Assembly (NCBI GenBank): GCA_016709025.1
Contig: JADJEQ010000009.1
Span: 1-64,000 of the forward strand
Source of the DNA: Bacteroidales bacterium
GTDB lineage: Bacteria; Bacteroidota; Bacteroidia; Bacteroidales; Lentimicrobiaceae
DNA length: 64,000 nt
Direction: 5' to 3'
Position 1 is the stretch's first letter. Every line of letters begins with the position of its first letter. Under the pieces are notes generated by a model, which saw nothing but the letters and a program-made list of their open reading frames with translations, was not told where the DNA came from and did not search any database. Shown here in pieces: positions 20,909-31,160 of the stretch. A program made the translations under genes and the position numbers.

Positions 20909-21240
20909 ATAAGTTCAGATTAGAGCTGCAAAAGTAGCAATTTGCCAATCTTAACAGCTTCTCAGTATAAATGGTTTGGTAGTTTTCACAAACGAAAAGG
21001 GCTGTTCATGTGATAAACAGTCCTATCGATCAGGTAAACATTGCAGAAATCAGGAATCTCTGTTCAAATCGTTTTGTAAACGTACATGGATTTGTGTTTT
21101 TAAACGCAAAGTGCGCGAAGAACACCGCCTTGGCGACAGGGGCCGCAGAAGCGGTTGCTTCTTTGGGTTCTCTGCGATAATCTTTGCGGCACTCTGCGGT
21201 TATTTTTTTAATCACTCACTTAACTAAACGACATTGAAAC
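20909..21240. other. Intergenic region between lplA and nrfA
   Basis: About 330 bases that should hold the lplA promoter and the end of the nrf transcript. Near 21100-21215 is a 'cgcaaagtgcgcgaag ... tctgcgataatctttgcggcactctgcggtt' segment made of imperfect direct and inverted repeats. It is followed by 'cttaactaaacgac', which recurs near 43199. No gene is seen. Confidence 0.45.
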
Positions 21241-22713
21241 TCAGTTTTTTAATTTAGCTTCGCGCTCAGCTGCTTTTTTCGTCCATTCCGGAATAACCGT
21301 ATTCAGAAATTCGCTTTTCTTTTCAGCAGTTCAGGCATTTCCAAGCCCGATGTATTGTTGGGCTTTTGCTTTAGTAGAAATGTCGGGCAGTTCAATCGGT
21401 GTCTTGACACCTTTTTTTACAAAGATTTCAGCAAGCAGAATGCGGGCTTCCTGCGATTTCTGTATGGATGTTCCCAGTACCCTGAGCGCTTCAACCGGAG
21501 AGTGGAAACCGAGACCATTGGCAGCTGCGACCCAGTCCCAGCGCCATTGTGCGTGGCGGATCAGTTGCAGCACGGGTTTCATTTCTGCCTCGGTAGCGCC
21601 ATTATCCCACGCAATCTTCGCTTCGATGTGAACCCTGGCAAGGTTTTTCTCAGTGATTCGTCTTAGTTCTTCAACTTTTCCCTGCCGCTCCAGCACGTTG
21701 GCCATTAGTTTGGCTTCGCTTTCGCGATGGCAAACCTGGCATGATTCGTTAATATTGGCAAGCGGGCTTTGTATTTTATGGTTGGTAAATTTCATCCCAC
21801 CTTCACGTTTGTAAGGCATATGGCAATCGGCACAGGCAACACCACGGTCGGCATGAACACCCGTCATATAGAGCTCAAAATCCGGGTGCTGGGCTTTCAG
21901 GATGGGTGTTCTGCTGAGTTTATGAACGAAGTCAACGTGTTCCACCTCATCATAATAGGTTTCCATACTGTCGGCACTGAAGCCTTTGTCCCATGGGAAT
22001 GTCAGGTATTTGCCCTCTCCCTTGAAATAATATTCTACATGGCACTGAGCGCATACGAGCGACCGCATTTCCTGGTGGGTTGCTTTGGTAATATCTTTCC
22101 CCATCCGCTGGAATGCTTCAGCCAGGGCTGGACGGGTAATGCGCAGGTTCATTGTTTTTGGATCATGGCAATCCTGACAGCCTATGTTGTTCACCACCTC
22201 ATGCCCGAGTTCGTTCCATTTACCTTTGTAGAATTCAGCAACTCCCATCTGCTCCATCAGCCTTGGTACATCGGGGCTTTTGCAGGTCCAGCAGGTGGCT
22301 GGTTGAGGCACGTCAGTACGCAGGCTCTCACGGATATCTTTCACAGCGTAGTAATGGCCCCGGCCCTGGTTATATTCTCGCGAGAAAGCGTATCCGGCCC
22401 ACAACACAACAAGCTCCGGGTATTTTTCGAGGTAATCGATGTTGGCTGATCCACCGTGCCCGCTCTGAAAACCTGTATCAAGGGTACTCAGATAAGTTTC
22501 ATATTCACGCGGGAAATTCTCACCCCAGACTTCGTTGCGGGGTTCCCAGTCGGGGATGGCTTTTACGGTCTGAAAATAAAGCTTTGATTCGGTCCTGCGT
22601 TCGAGAATTGAAGCCGCAAAAATGCCAAGGATAAAAACAACGACCACCGTTGCCAGAAAGATCAGCCAGTTGACCCAGGGTTTTCTTCCTGATTTGTTTG
22701 TAGTATCTTCCAT
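21241..22713 (-). CDS. nrfA: Ammonia-forming cytochrome c nitrite reductase NrfA
   Basis: Pentaheme NrfA, which reduces nitrite to ammonium with six electrons. A membrane anchor or signal (about residues 13-34) is followed by the active-site heme motif CWTCK (141-145, Lys ligand) and four CxxCH motifs (CQDCH 179, CAQCH 221, CADCH 294, CQVCH 325). The first stop is a TGA at 21331-21333. The same frame reopens behind it with TAEKKSEFLNTVIPEWTKKA to a stop at 21241-21243, which is the usual NrfA C-terminus. In between, another frame reads MPELLKRK. Two compensating one-base errors therefore probably hide a continuous GLEMPELLKKKSEFL. It is preceded by nrfH. Confidence 0.95.
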
Positions 22714-22739
22714 GATAATAATTTTTTGAGTTATTCTTT

Positions 22740-23327
22740 TTAGTTGTTTTCTTTCAATGACTTTTCCATCCAGGCCGGCATCACCGATTCCATGCGGGGT
22801 ATAATCGTATAGGGTGCCGCTGAAAGACTATTTACACTTCCGTGCGGTGTTTCGCGGTGACAATCCCAGCACCGGGCACCTGCGCCCTCGTTGTGGTTGT
22901 CGGCGGTTACCCTGATGGCCATAACCATGTCGACCAACTCGCGGTGGCAGCGGATACAGTTTTCCTGAACGACATTGGCTCCTGCCCGCCTGATCTGTAT
23001 TACCTGGGGCTCAGCCCTGGCTGTGAATATGCTGGCATGCCTCATTCCGTCCATGGCTTTGAACATATACTTCCTGACTACATTGTCGTGGGGAACATGA
23101 CAATCGTTGCAGGTGGCAACTTCACGGTGGCTGCTGTGGGTCCATGATGCATACTGGGTGTACATTACGTGACAGTTTATGCAGGTCTTCGGATCGTCAG
23201 ACAGGTAGGAGTGGGCATTTGATGCCCGCAGAATCAGTAATCCGGTTCCGACAAAGATCCCCATCAATACCGCTACCGGCAACTGCCATCTTCCGGGTGG
23301 TATCATCGACTTCAGGAATATTTTCAT
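22740..23327 (-). CDS. nrfH: NrfH, tetraheme quinol dehydrogenase subunit
   Basis: A 195-residue NapC/NirT-family membrane cytochrome that takes electrons from menaquinol and passes them to NrfA. It has one N-terminal transmembrane helix (about residues 15-33) and four heme motifs: CINCH, CNDCH, CIRCH and CWDCH. It lies 26 bases upstream of nrfA in the usual nrfHA order. Together they allow respiratory nitrite ammonification or nitrite/NO detoxification. A TAAATTTG -7-like element lies about 70 bases upstream. Confidence 0.95.
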   Translation of the reverse strand: MKIFLKSMIPPGRWQLPVAVLMGIFVGTGLLILRASNAHSYLSDDPKTCINCHVMYTQYASWTHSSHREVATCNDCHVPHDNVVRKYMFKAMDGMRHASIFTARAEPQVIQIRRAGANVVQENCIRCHRELVDMVMAIRVTADNHNEGAGARCWDCHRETPHGSVNSLSAAPYTIIPRMESVMPAWMEKSLKENN

Positions 23328-23397
23328 ATTTTGCTGGCAATTATGGTTGGCATAGAATGTTTATAAGTAATCAAGTACTTAAATGAACATTACTAAG

Positions 23398-23405
23398 CAA
23401 ATTTA
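23398..23405 (-). promoter_or_regulatory. Candidate -7 element for nrfHA
   Basis: On the minus strand this reads TAAATTTG, matching the Bacteroidota TAnnTTTG consensus, about 70 bases before the nrfH ATG. No clear Fnr-type palindrome was found next to it. Confidence 0.4.
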
Positions 23406-23524
23406 GTAGTATTCAGCCAGATTTACAACAGCAGATTGGATGTGCTGGTAATTTAGAATGGTTTTAAATTGCAAATACTCAACATGGAGAAATCTGGATA
23501 ATTCCCGGTTTTCTTCAGTTCCGG

Positions 23525-26500
23525 TTACCGGGCAATTACAACCTTTTGCTCACCGATTTTTGATGAACCATTGGTCATGATAAAGAAATATCCTCCCGGT
23601 TCCATGCGGCTGATATCAATCATAAGTTGTCCGTAAGATTCGGTCAGCCTGACTTCCTTCACCAGCTGCCCTGACATATTGTTGATCCGCAGCAATCCTT
23701 CCATCATCACCTGTTCGGAATAATAATCAAGAATTACATAAGTAGCTGCCGGAACGGGATAGACTTCAAATCCGGCTCCCGAAAATACAACCGGGGGTAT
23801 GACAGGAGGTTGAACAACCGTTGGAACGCCCGGGAATATATAAGGCTCATTGTAATTGACCGGGCCGTAATAGTTCAGGATATTATTTGCAAAAACTGAA
23901 GATTCAGGGAATAGCCGCAACTGGTTTAGCAGTGTGGTTTGTGCCGCATTTAAAGCAGCAGGCAGCTGACCTTCTGAAAACAAGCTGTTGTTGAGGTTGA
24001 ACAGGGTAGAAATGTTTTCTTGCATTTCAACTGCCAGATCAGGGAAATTACCCGGTATCCGGTTAATAATTTCCTCAGCCTGATCATCCTGACCAGTGTT
24101 TAAAGCAAGGAATGCAGCCAGGTATTGACTTTCCGGCCGGTCGTCGTTCAGCAGGTGTTGAATAAGCGGATTGATCTCTTTATCACTGAGAAAGGAATTG
24201 TACAAGCTTCCGCCTAGCAGACCAAAGAGCAGGTCCCTCGCAGATCGTACAGCATCTGTTTGTGAATCCAGGAGCTCGAGTCCTGAATATTCGCTGTAAG
24301 CAACGGCCAGTGCTACGATCATATAACTCTCCAATGGCGGGTCCATTGCTTCAATTGCCGTCATCAGCTGAATTTCCCTTACCATGTGTGGATTTAACAA
24401 CAGAACTTCAAAGATCAGAAGATTGGGAATGGATTTCTGATGCTTAACCAACGTTGTCAACACTTCTGAAGAGAGGTATGGTGAAAGTTGCCTGAGTTTA
24501 TTAGACAAAGCAGGTGCCTGTTCAGAAAGGCAGCTGTTTATTTCATTCACAAGCTGTGATGTATTTCCGCCATCCAGTAATTCATCGTAAGCAGATTCGG
24601 ATTGTGCTGATAATAAGGACAATTCATTAAAAGCTTCCGGTAATTTGTCATCAGGAACCAGCATATATGCAGGCATGTATGCGCTGTCAATGGGCACAGC
24701 AAGGGTTGCTTCAACCGGGTAAGCCCTGTAAAAACTGACCGGTAGATGTGAGAGCGTGTCTGATCCGTTGTAATAATGGTAATATAAGTATTCTCCTGCG
24801 TTGTGAATGTCCCCGTCGCGATGCAATTTACTGTAGCTGAAATGATTACCGGCCGGACTTCCCGGTTCCGGACCTGTTGATCCCTGGTGCAATGCTCCAC
24901 CGTTGTTTGTTTCGGTACCATCGTTGGTAAAGCAAATATCATATTCATTTCCGTCAAACCAGTTTGAAAGCAGCCTGAGTCCGGTTTTGCCGTTGAGACT
25001 CCTGTTTGAATTCTGTGCCAATACTGCGAAATTGGTATTCGTGATGGTGTTGGCGTATAGGGTATGGTTCAGTCCGCCACTCCTGTTGATGATGATACCG
25101 GCGGTTTTGGACTTTGGAACGAAGGCACCCAGCGGGCCTTTGATGGTATTTCCCGACAGACTAAAAAAGGCGCAGTTATCAAGGTAGATCGCGGTTGCAG
25201 CTGGTTTAAGGCTGTCGGACAAAGTGGAGGAATTAAGACTGAAACTGCAGTTCCTGATGCTGCTCAGGTTCAGTCCTGATAAGTAAACACCCGTCAGGTT
25301 CCGGTCGAATCTGACATCGGAAACATCCACGGGAAAAGCAGGAGAAGATGCTGTGGCCTTTATGCCTGACGATAATTGTTTGAACACAGCATCTGCATTC
25401 AGACCAAAAGGAATGGAGTCGATTGACTGAAGTTTTCCGACACTGAACGATGAATTAAAGCTGTTTATTCCGATTCCTCTTTCATGATAGGGAAAATCTG
25501 AAACCGGAAGACTGTTTTCAAACTGGCAACTTATAAACCGGATGCCTTTACTCCCTTTAAGGCTCACGAGATCCCCTGAAACTGAGCCGTCGGGAAGTGT
25601 TTTCTCAGTTTCAAACAGACACATGGTAAATTCTGAAGGATTGATCCCTGCAGAAGGATTTATCTCAACGCCATGGCCATTGTTGATAATTTTAGCGTTG
25701 TAGGCATAAATGATTCCGCCTCCGGTTCCGGGAATTTCGTGCCCGGATTCATCAACTCCAATGGTTCTGATAGCTGTGTCGGCATGTTGTATGGTACCTC
25801 CGTGAAGCAGGGATATTTTCCCCTGTCGACCCCCGGTGTTGTTGTAATCAGCAGAACCATAAAGTCTGACTCCGTCCCACATACCAGCGCAATCGTTGGT
25901 AAGTGTTCCGCGGTCGATGATCAGTTCTCCGCCGGGTAAAACCTTAATTTCGCGGTCAAGCCCCATTTCTACAGTTGATCTGACGATGAGTTTTCCGCCT
26001 GGATTGATCACTACATCCTGAAGCATTTTACGTTTTTCTGTCCATTCGGTGGTGTCGCTGATTACCAGCTCGCCTTCGGTAAGCGGCATACAGAGATCTG
26101 CTTCCCACAGGCCCCTTCCGAAGGTTCCTGCAATAATTTTACGCCGGGAGTAGCTGATTTTCAGGTCTGCTACAATGGTCAACGGCAGGCCCTGACCGAA
26201 TAATTCCCAGCGGGTCATGTACTCATCCCGGTAATACACACCGGCATCCGTAGCTGCAAGCAAAACATCGTAACCGGCACCCTTCACAAAGCCAATGGTA
26301 TTCACTGGTATTGAAGGAAGCCCCTCTGAGAAGTTTTGCCAGGTAGCTCCACCATCACTGGTCATATAAACACGGTGGTTTCCCCATTCCCGGTCAAGCG
26401 AAAGCCAGAATTTAAGCGGTGTTTCCGGATGAAAAGTAATATCTGCTATGCCGGCATAGTCCAGGTTATTGGACCCGGTTGGCGTGATGTTGAGCCAATG

Positions 26501-28393
26501 GTTGCCACCGTCGGGCGTAATCCAGAGTTTTGAAACGGAAGGCACAGCCCAGGTAGGATTCTCAAAGGCTGCGGCGATGACATTGTTGTTGGAAGGAGCA
26601 ACCCGTACTGCAATGAGTTTAGGTTCGCCTGTTGCGGAAAAATCACTGATTTTACTCCAGCTGACTGCGCCATCGGTGGTTTTCCATACGTCCCTCACCC
26701 CGGCATACAGGGTATTCGGGTCAACCGGATCCATTTCGATCGGTTTGTCAATCCTGCCAATTTCAGTGGAATCAGGGGTGCCGAAAAATTCGAAATAATT
26801 ACCCCCGTCCGTCGATTTAAGCAGGAACATGTTCGGCTGGGTGCTTTTGGGTGGATAAGAAACAAGATAGACAATATCCGGATTTGAATGGTCTACCGCA
26901 CCTTCGTAAGCATCGGAAACCTTTGCATTTTTGGTCCAGTCCCCTGTTTTGAAATTGTAGAACGACAGGTTGGCATCCTGAGGCCCGGCATACATCATAT
27001 CGCTGTTTTCGCCAATAGCAATATTGTGAAACTGTGTGAATGTCAATCCATTGCGGGTAATGTCGGTCCATGATTCTGCGCCGGTTTCCGATTTGCTAAC
27101 ACCGCCATCGTTGGCCATATACATCGGATCTTTACCCGAAGTAGCATAGATATGCAGATCGCGCACATCGTGGTGGTATTTGTGGTCGCTGCAATAGATA
27201 AATTTAGCTGAGTCCGCTTCTATACGATATTTGTAGAGCCATATTCCGCCAAGGTAAAATTCATCACTGCTGGCCCGTGAAATGCCAAACTCCATTTTCC
27301 AGTATCCGGCAAATGGATTGTATTTCAGGTTGATCTTAGCGTAATTCAGGCCGTTGTCGGTTGATCTATACAGGTCTAATCTGGCAGAAGGGTTGGCTCC
27401 GGTAGTGTCATAGTTTTCGACCAAAGTCAGCATCAGCTCAGGATTATCAGGAGTTTTCGCGATTTCAACCCTGCTGATCACGTAATTTGTATCGAGTGGG
27501 AGGGATGCCGACTGGTCAACCCAGGTGAGGCCGGCATCGATGCTCTTCAAAAACCGGTTTCCGGTTACATAAAGGGTTTCAGGATTTAAAGGATCGGGTT
27601 TTATTGAAAAAAGCTCTGCCCCGTTATCCGAATAAACCTCTTCCCAGTTTTCCGCCCAATCGGTTGACCGGTAAATCAGGGATTTTTGCCGGAATTCAGT
27701 ATTGATCAAAGCCAGCATTGCTCCCGGATGTCCGGGTAACAGCATGATTTTCCTGACGGTAAAATTAGCTGCCATGCTGTTGCTGTTGAGGCCGGTTTGC
27801 TCCCAGGTAACCCCGCCGTCGGTACTTTTCATCACCCCGTTTCCATAGGCACGCCCAAACCCGAGATGGCCGGTACCGATAAAGATCCTGTTTTTATCAG
27901 CCGGGTCAACCTGAATGCTGAGCACGCCGGTTGTAATGAAGTTGTCGGAAAGTGAAATCCAGTTATTGCCGCCATCGGTGGTCCGGAAGATGCCACCGGT
28001 ATTGCTTCCGGCAAGGATGGTCTGAAAATTACTGGTGTCGATCCAGATGGAACTGACCAATCCCAATTGGGCCAGCACCGGATGAGTGGTTTTTGTGGGG
28101 CCCAGTGGATACCATTGCGTTGCCTGGTAATTTCCCGGAACTTCCCGTCCGGCAGCTTCCTGCTGAACAGCATTCAGAGCCCTGAGGTAGCTTCCCATGC
28201 TTCCTGAACTGTCAACCCTGGCTGAAGCAAACCATTCTGAGCGCTGGTATTGTTTGCTCTTTAAAGCCGGATGGTATTTTAAGGCATTCTGGGCAACCGA
28301 TGGATCAGGAAAAATGTTGGAGAACAACAGCAATATTCCGGTAATAAGGGTTATTTTGCCTGGAAAGTTGTATGAAGAAATGAGGGTTTTCAT
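23525..28393 (-). CDS. Large T9SS-exported protein: Asp-box propeller and beta-helix
   Basis: A 1622-residue protein. The N-terminal signal region (about residues 1-34) is followed by a long beta-propeller part (about 90-770) with many sortilin/BNR-type Asp-box repeats such as RTTDGGNNW, KSTDGGVTW, KSIDAGLTW and TSDGGATWQ. A right-handed beta-helix-like part (about 800-1240) has repeated right-turn strands rich in Asn/Gly. A helical part follows (about 1260-1490). The end (AGFEVYPVPAATYVILDYYS ... GEQKVVIAR) is a T9SS type A sorting domain. It is likely secreted or surface-bound. Function is unknown; such propellers often bind or cleave glycans or proteins, but no catalytic set is visible. 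Confidence 0.85.
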   Translation of the reverse strand: MKTLISSYNFPGKITLITGILLLFSNIFPDPSVAQNALKYHPALKSKQYQRSEWFASARVDSSGSMGSYLRALNAVQQEAAGREVPGNYQATQWYPLGPTKTTHPVLAQLGLVSSIWIDTSNFQTILAGSNTGGIFRTTDGGNNWISLSDNFITTGVLSIQVDPADKNRIFIGTGHLGFGRAYGNGVMKSTDGGVTWEQTGLNSNSMAANFTVRKIMLLPGHPGAMLALINTEFRQKSLIYRSTDWAENWEEVYSDNGAELFSIKPDPLNPETLYVTGNRFLKSIDAGLTWVDQSASLPLDTNYVISRVEIAKTPDNPELMLTLVENYDTTGANPSARLDLYRSTDNGLNYAKINLKYNPFAGYWKMEFGISRASSDEFYLGGIWLYKYRIEADSAKFIYCSDHKYHHDVRDLHIYATSGKDPMYMANDGGVSKSETGAESWTDITRNGLTFTQFHNIAIGENSDMMYAGPQDANLSFYNFKTGDWTKNAKVSDAYEGAVDHSNPDIVYLVSYPPKSTQPNMFLLKSTDGGNYFEFFGTPDSTEIGRIDKPIEMDPVDPNTLYAGVRDVWKTTDGAVSWSKISDFSATGEPKLIAVRVAPSNNNVIAAAFENPTWAVPSVSKLWITPDGGNHWLNITPTGSNNLDYAGIADITFHPETPLKFWLSLDREWGNHRVYMTSDGGATWQNFSEGLPSIPVNTIGFVKGAGYDVLLAATDAGVYYRDEYMTRWELFGQGLPLTIVADLKISYSRRKIIAGTFGRGLWEADLCMPLTEGELVISDTTEWTEKRKMLQDVVINPGGKLIVRSTVEMGLDREIKVLPGGELIIDRGTLTNDCAGMWDGVRLYGSADYNNTGGRQGKISLLHGGTIQHADTAIRTIGVDESGHEIPGTGGGIIYAYNAKIINNGHGVEINPSAGINPSEFTMCLFETEKTLPDGSVSGDLVSLKGSKGIRFISCQFENSLPVSDFPYHERGIGINSFNSSFSVGKLQSIDSIPFGLNADAVFKQLSSGIKATASSPAFPVDVSDVRFDRNLTGVYLSGLNLSSIRNCSFSLNSSTLSDSLKPAATAIYLDNCAFFSLSGNTIKGPLGAFVPKSKTAGIIINRSGGLNHTLYANTITNTNFAVLAQNSNRSLNGKTGLRLLSNWFDGNEYDICFTNDGTETNNGGALHQGSTGPEPGSPAGNHFSYSKLHRDGDIHNAGEYLYYHYYNGSDTLSHLPVSFYRAYPVEATLAVPIDSAYMPAYMLVPDDKLPEAFNELSLLSAQSESAYDELLDGGNTSQLVNEINSCLSEQAPALSNKLRQLSPYLSSEVLTTLVKHQKSIPNLLIFEVLLLNPHMVREIQLMTAIEAMDPPLESYMIVALAVAYSEYSGLELLDSQTDAVRSARDLLFGLLGGSLYNSFLSDKEINPLIQHLLNDDRPESQYLAAFLALNTGQDDQAEEIINRIPGNFPDLAVEMQENISTLFNLNNSLFSEGQLPAALNAAQTTLLNQLRLFPESSVFANNILNYYGPVNYNEPYIFPGVPTVVQPPVIPPVVFSGAGFEVYPVPAATYVILDYYSEQVMMEGLLRINNMSGQLVKEVRLTESYGQLMIDISRMEPGGYFFIMTNGSSKIGEQKVVIAR

Positions 28394-28659
28394 AGATCAG
28401 ACAGAGTTTTGGCAGTGTAAAAACCTTGAAATGATTGCAATCATGCGTGGAAATAATTCCAGTTTGTTAATTGGTATAAAAATCAGATCATTCAGGGTCA
28501 GTTGCCTGATTCCAAAGATAATCATAATCTGTTCAGGAGATGAAATGCAGATGAAATATCCCTTGGGATATTATAAAAATCCGGCACCGGAATTTACCGG
28601 TTTTACTCGTTGAGGTTGCTGCAAATGAATGTGTGCAGCAGGAAAGTGGTAATAAAGTG

Positions 28660-28977
28660 CTACTTCTTTGTATGGTGAAGTTTAACCACCAACAGCTTAA
28701 AGTCACCGACCGAGATATTGTCCAGGCCCCGGGTGATGCCGGCTTTGATTACGATTGACTGATCTTTTAACACAAGAAACCGCTCCTTGTCCGATTCAAG
28801 CATTGCTTTGCCTTCCAGTACATAGAAAATCACATCAAAAGGGTTGGTGTGTTTGTCAACTTTCTCGCCTGGCTTCAGATGGAGGTGGATAATTTCAACA
28901 TCGGCATGATTTGCCATGATATGACCATCGAGGTTGAAACTGACTTTAGGTGCCTGATTTAATTTGGTGATATCCAT
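28660..28977 (-). CDS. Small cupin protein
   Basis: A single-domain cupin of 105 residues starting at MDITKLNQAPKVSF. The frame extends upstream to 29034, but that would overlap the PepSY gene. The motif HLHLKPGEKVDKHTNPFD with later IFYVLEGKAML gives two candidate metal-binding His residues. It follows the PepSY-type gene by 46 bases. It resembles the second cupin (30820-31149) in the HxNPFD/HxAPFD segment, which suggests paralogues in one pathway. The ligand is unknown. Confidence 0.82.
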   Translation of the reverse strand: MDITKLNQAPKVSFNLDGHIMANHADVEIIHLHLKPGEKVDKHTNPFDVIFYVLEGKAMLESDKERFLVLKDQSIVIKAGITRGLDNISVGDFKLLVVKLHHTKK

Positions 28978-29023
28978 AGAGATAAGCTTTATTATTCCGG
29001 TTTTTCTTTTTCTGGAAACTGAT

Positions 29024-30487
29024 TTAACCCACATGATGAATAGTAGTCAATCCCATCAATGGAACATAGAGGATGTATAAATCACCTAAAATTACTGAAA
29101 ATATCCTTCCGGTATGCACTTCAAGTCCGACATTCCACAAAGATACAGGCGATTTTTTGATGGCTTCGGGCATATCTGGAACCTGACCACCTGGCTTTAA
29201 TGGAACCCAGCCTGCATCATAATCAGTAAAAGCGATCAGTTCGGCGTTTTTGCAGATAATTCCTGAAACTGCAGTTGCTCCGAATGGATTGCCACTTGCT
29301 TGCTGCGTAACCATTTCTCCGGTGATTGCATTTATTACAGCATCTTTTTCAGGATACCAACGGTAGAGCCCGCTAAAGGAGCCAACCAGGAAGGCACCAT
29401 CAGGCAGATGTTCAAATGCTGTAATTCCCATAACACTTACCGGGGGTTGAGTTTGGAAAGACTTGCAAATACTGTAACCGCTAAAACCCCATTCAAAGAA
29501 ACCCTCGCTGGTCGACAGGATTACACGGTTCCCGGATGAATCTACCACAAAATCGCGCAGTTTATCATGCCAGTGATTGTCATTGTCGAGCAGGGTACCC
29601 GGAATGGGTCTGACCCTGGAATTGGCGATCGGGATCAGCAGGGGAGGCCTGAGGAACATACCACTGATAACCGTAACTATCAGAATAATAATACCATAGA
29701 CGCCAATCTTTGTATGCCAGTTTATGGAAGTCCTGTTTATCCGCTGAAGTTTTATTCTAAGTTTCTGAGAGGTTTGCCTTGCAAATTTGGGTAAGAATGT
29801 ATAATAAAACCCACTGAGGCTGATAAAAATGATGACCAGACCAACGAGATCAACAATCAGTTTGCCGGCCAACCCCAACAATTCACCGCTGTGCAATACC
29901 CAAAGGGTAATAAAAAGGCCTGCTTTACCATCGGCATCCCGGGGCACTGGAAGAGGAACCTGTTTAAATTCAGGAATGGGTCCACCGGTCATGGTATACA
30001 GGTGGTCCCTTGTCATGATGTAGATGAGTCCATCACTTTCCTCAAGCTTTACTACCCTGGGGTTTTTCTCCGGCATTTCCAGCTTTTCCCAACGATTGTC
30101 TGATAAATCAAACCGGTAAAGACCATACAATGTCCCTGCGAACAGCCTGCTATCTCTGGTTTTCAGCATGGTAAATATTTTCCTCTGGTCGATGCCCCTT
30201 CCGAACCCATTGTTAAAATCGCGGAAATGGCTGAAGGCTGAATCGGTTTCCACGATGCCGATGTTGCCATAGAGCAATTGCCTGTTGTTGTCAAGCCATA
30301 CCGACCCCTTAACCGCCGCCAGGTTCCAGTTATTATACCGGTAAACCGGAGGCAGCAGATTGCGGGAGACATTTACCGGGGAAAAAAACTGCCGGTGGTT
30401 CAGGATAATACCCGAGAGTGAAAACAATATCAGAAATACCCCAATGAACAGGGAAGGCCATTTATGGTATTTGCGTAATGTTTTCAT
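29024..30487 (-). CDS. PepSY-type membrane protein with propeller-like inserts
   Basis: A 487-residue inner-membrane protein. The start KYHKWPSLFIGVFLILFSLSG matches the PepSY_TM first helix; further hydrophobic helices lie at about 195-225, 255-280 and near the C-terminus. PepSY_TM proteins often take part in iron reduction or periplasmic redox. Between helices, the periplasmic segments contain repeats such as LFAGTLYGLYRFDLSDNRWE and FLVGSFSGLYRWYPEKDA that look like propeller blades, an unusual combination. It is followed by a cupin gene. Confidence 0.78.
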   Translation of the reverse strand: MKTLRKYHKWPSLFIGVFLILFSLSGIILNHRQFFSPVNVSRNLLPPVYRYNNWNLAAVKGSVWLDNNRQLLYGNIGIVETDSAFSHFRDFNNGFGRGIDQRKIFTMLKTRDSRLFAGTLYGLYRFDLSDNRWEKLEMPEKNPRVVKLEESDGLIYIMTRDHLYTMTGGPIPEFKQVPLPVPRDADGKAGLFITLWVLHSGELLGLAGKLIVDLVGLVIIFISLSGFYYTFLPKFARQTSQKLRIKLQRINRTSINWHTKIGVYGIIILIVTVISGMFLRPPLLIPIANSRVRPIPGTLLDNDNHWHDKLRDFVVDSSGNRVILSTSEGFFEWGFSGYSICKSFQTQPPVSVMGITAFEHLPDGAFLVGSFSGLYRWYPEKDAVINAITGEMVTQQASGNPFGATAVSGIICKNAELIAFTDYDAGWVPLKPGGQVPDMPEAIKKSPVSLWNVGLEVHTGRIFSVILGDLYILYVPLMGLTTIHHVG

Positions 30488-30819
30488 TGATTTCGGATTG
30501 CTGATTTCGGATTTAGCTTCGCTGAGCTCCCTTCGGTCGGTTCGGATTGACCTTCGGAGATCTCCGCTTCGCTTTGGTTCGGATTGCAGGTTGCCGCTGT
30601 AGATTAGATATCTAATGCGGGAATGAAAAACGATGGTTTAAAAAGTCTGGTATTATTGTGAAATTGAGTAGTAACGCGTAAATAGAAATTACTTTTCATT
30701 ACTCCCGGATTAAACTTCAAAAGTGTGGTTTATTCGGGTAGAACGAAGTAAAACTATATTCCATCCAATCAAGTTGAACAGAATCCGCAATCCGAAATCC
30801 GCAATCCGAAATTGTAGAT
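30488..30819. repeat. Intergenic region with 'cggattgc/aatccg' repeats
   Basis: About 330 bases between the second cupin and the PepSY gene. It contains microrepeats of 'tttcggatt', 'cttcggtcggttcggatt' and 'atccgcaatccgaaatccgc' (30487-30600, 30786-30816). The same motif family lies at 34980-35150. No gene is seen. Confidence 0.55.
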
Positions 30820-31149
30820 TCAGGCTTTGATCATTGTCAGCACCATCTTAAAACGGGTGATTGAATTTACGGCATGTGGAATACCGGCTGGCATGATGAT
30901 TACCTGCCCGGCAACAAGATGGTTAGGTTCTCCGCCGATCACGATTTCCGCTTCGCCTTCTACCACCTGTATCATCGCATCAAACGGAGCCGTGTGCTCG
31001 CTGAGTTTCTGTCCAAGGTCAAAGGCAAAAAGGCTTACATTACCGGAACTTTTTTCGAGTACCCGCATGCTTACAATGCCGCCTTCGGCATATTCAATTT
31101 CACTGTTGAATTCAAATGCCTTCCGGTTGTTGAATTTATTTGATTCCAT
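30820..31149 (-). CDS. Cupin protein
   Basis: A 109-residue cupin starting at MESNKFNNRKAFEFN (ATG 31147-31149). The longer upstream frame overlaps the preceding gene and is not preferred. Motifs LGQKLSEHTAPFDAMIQVVE and MPAGIPHAVNS carry the likely metal-binding His residues. It lies 11 bases after the DUF1858-DUF2249 gene, so it is in one operon with it and the hemerythrin gene. Small cupins in such clusters are of unknown function. Confidence 0.85.
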   Translation of the reverse strand: MESNKFNNRKAFEFNSEIEYAEGGIVSMRVLEKSSGNVSLFAFDLGQKLSEHTAPFDAMIQVVEGEAEIVIGGEPNHLVAGQVIIMPAGIPHAVNSITRFKMVLTMIKA

Positions 31150-31160
31150 ATTTATTTGGT

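Noticed and set aside
21331..21333. TGA in nrfA as a selenocysteine or readthrough codon
   Set aside because: An alternative frame explains the segment through two compensating indels, no SECIS-like structure was identified, and Sec is not known at this position in NrfA.
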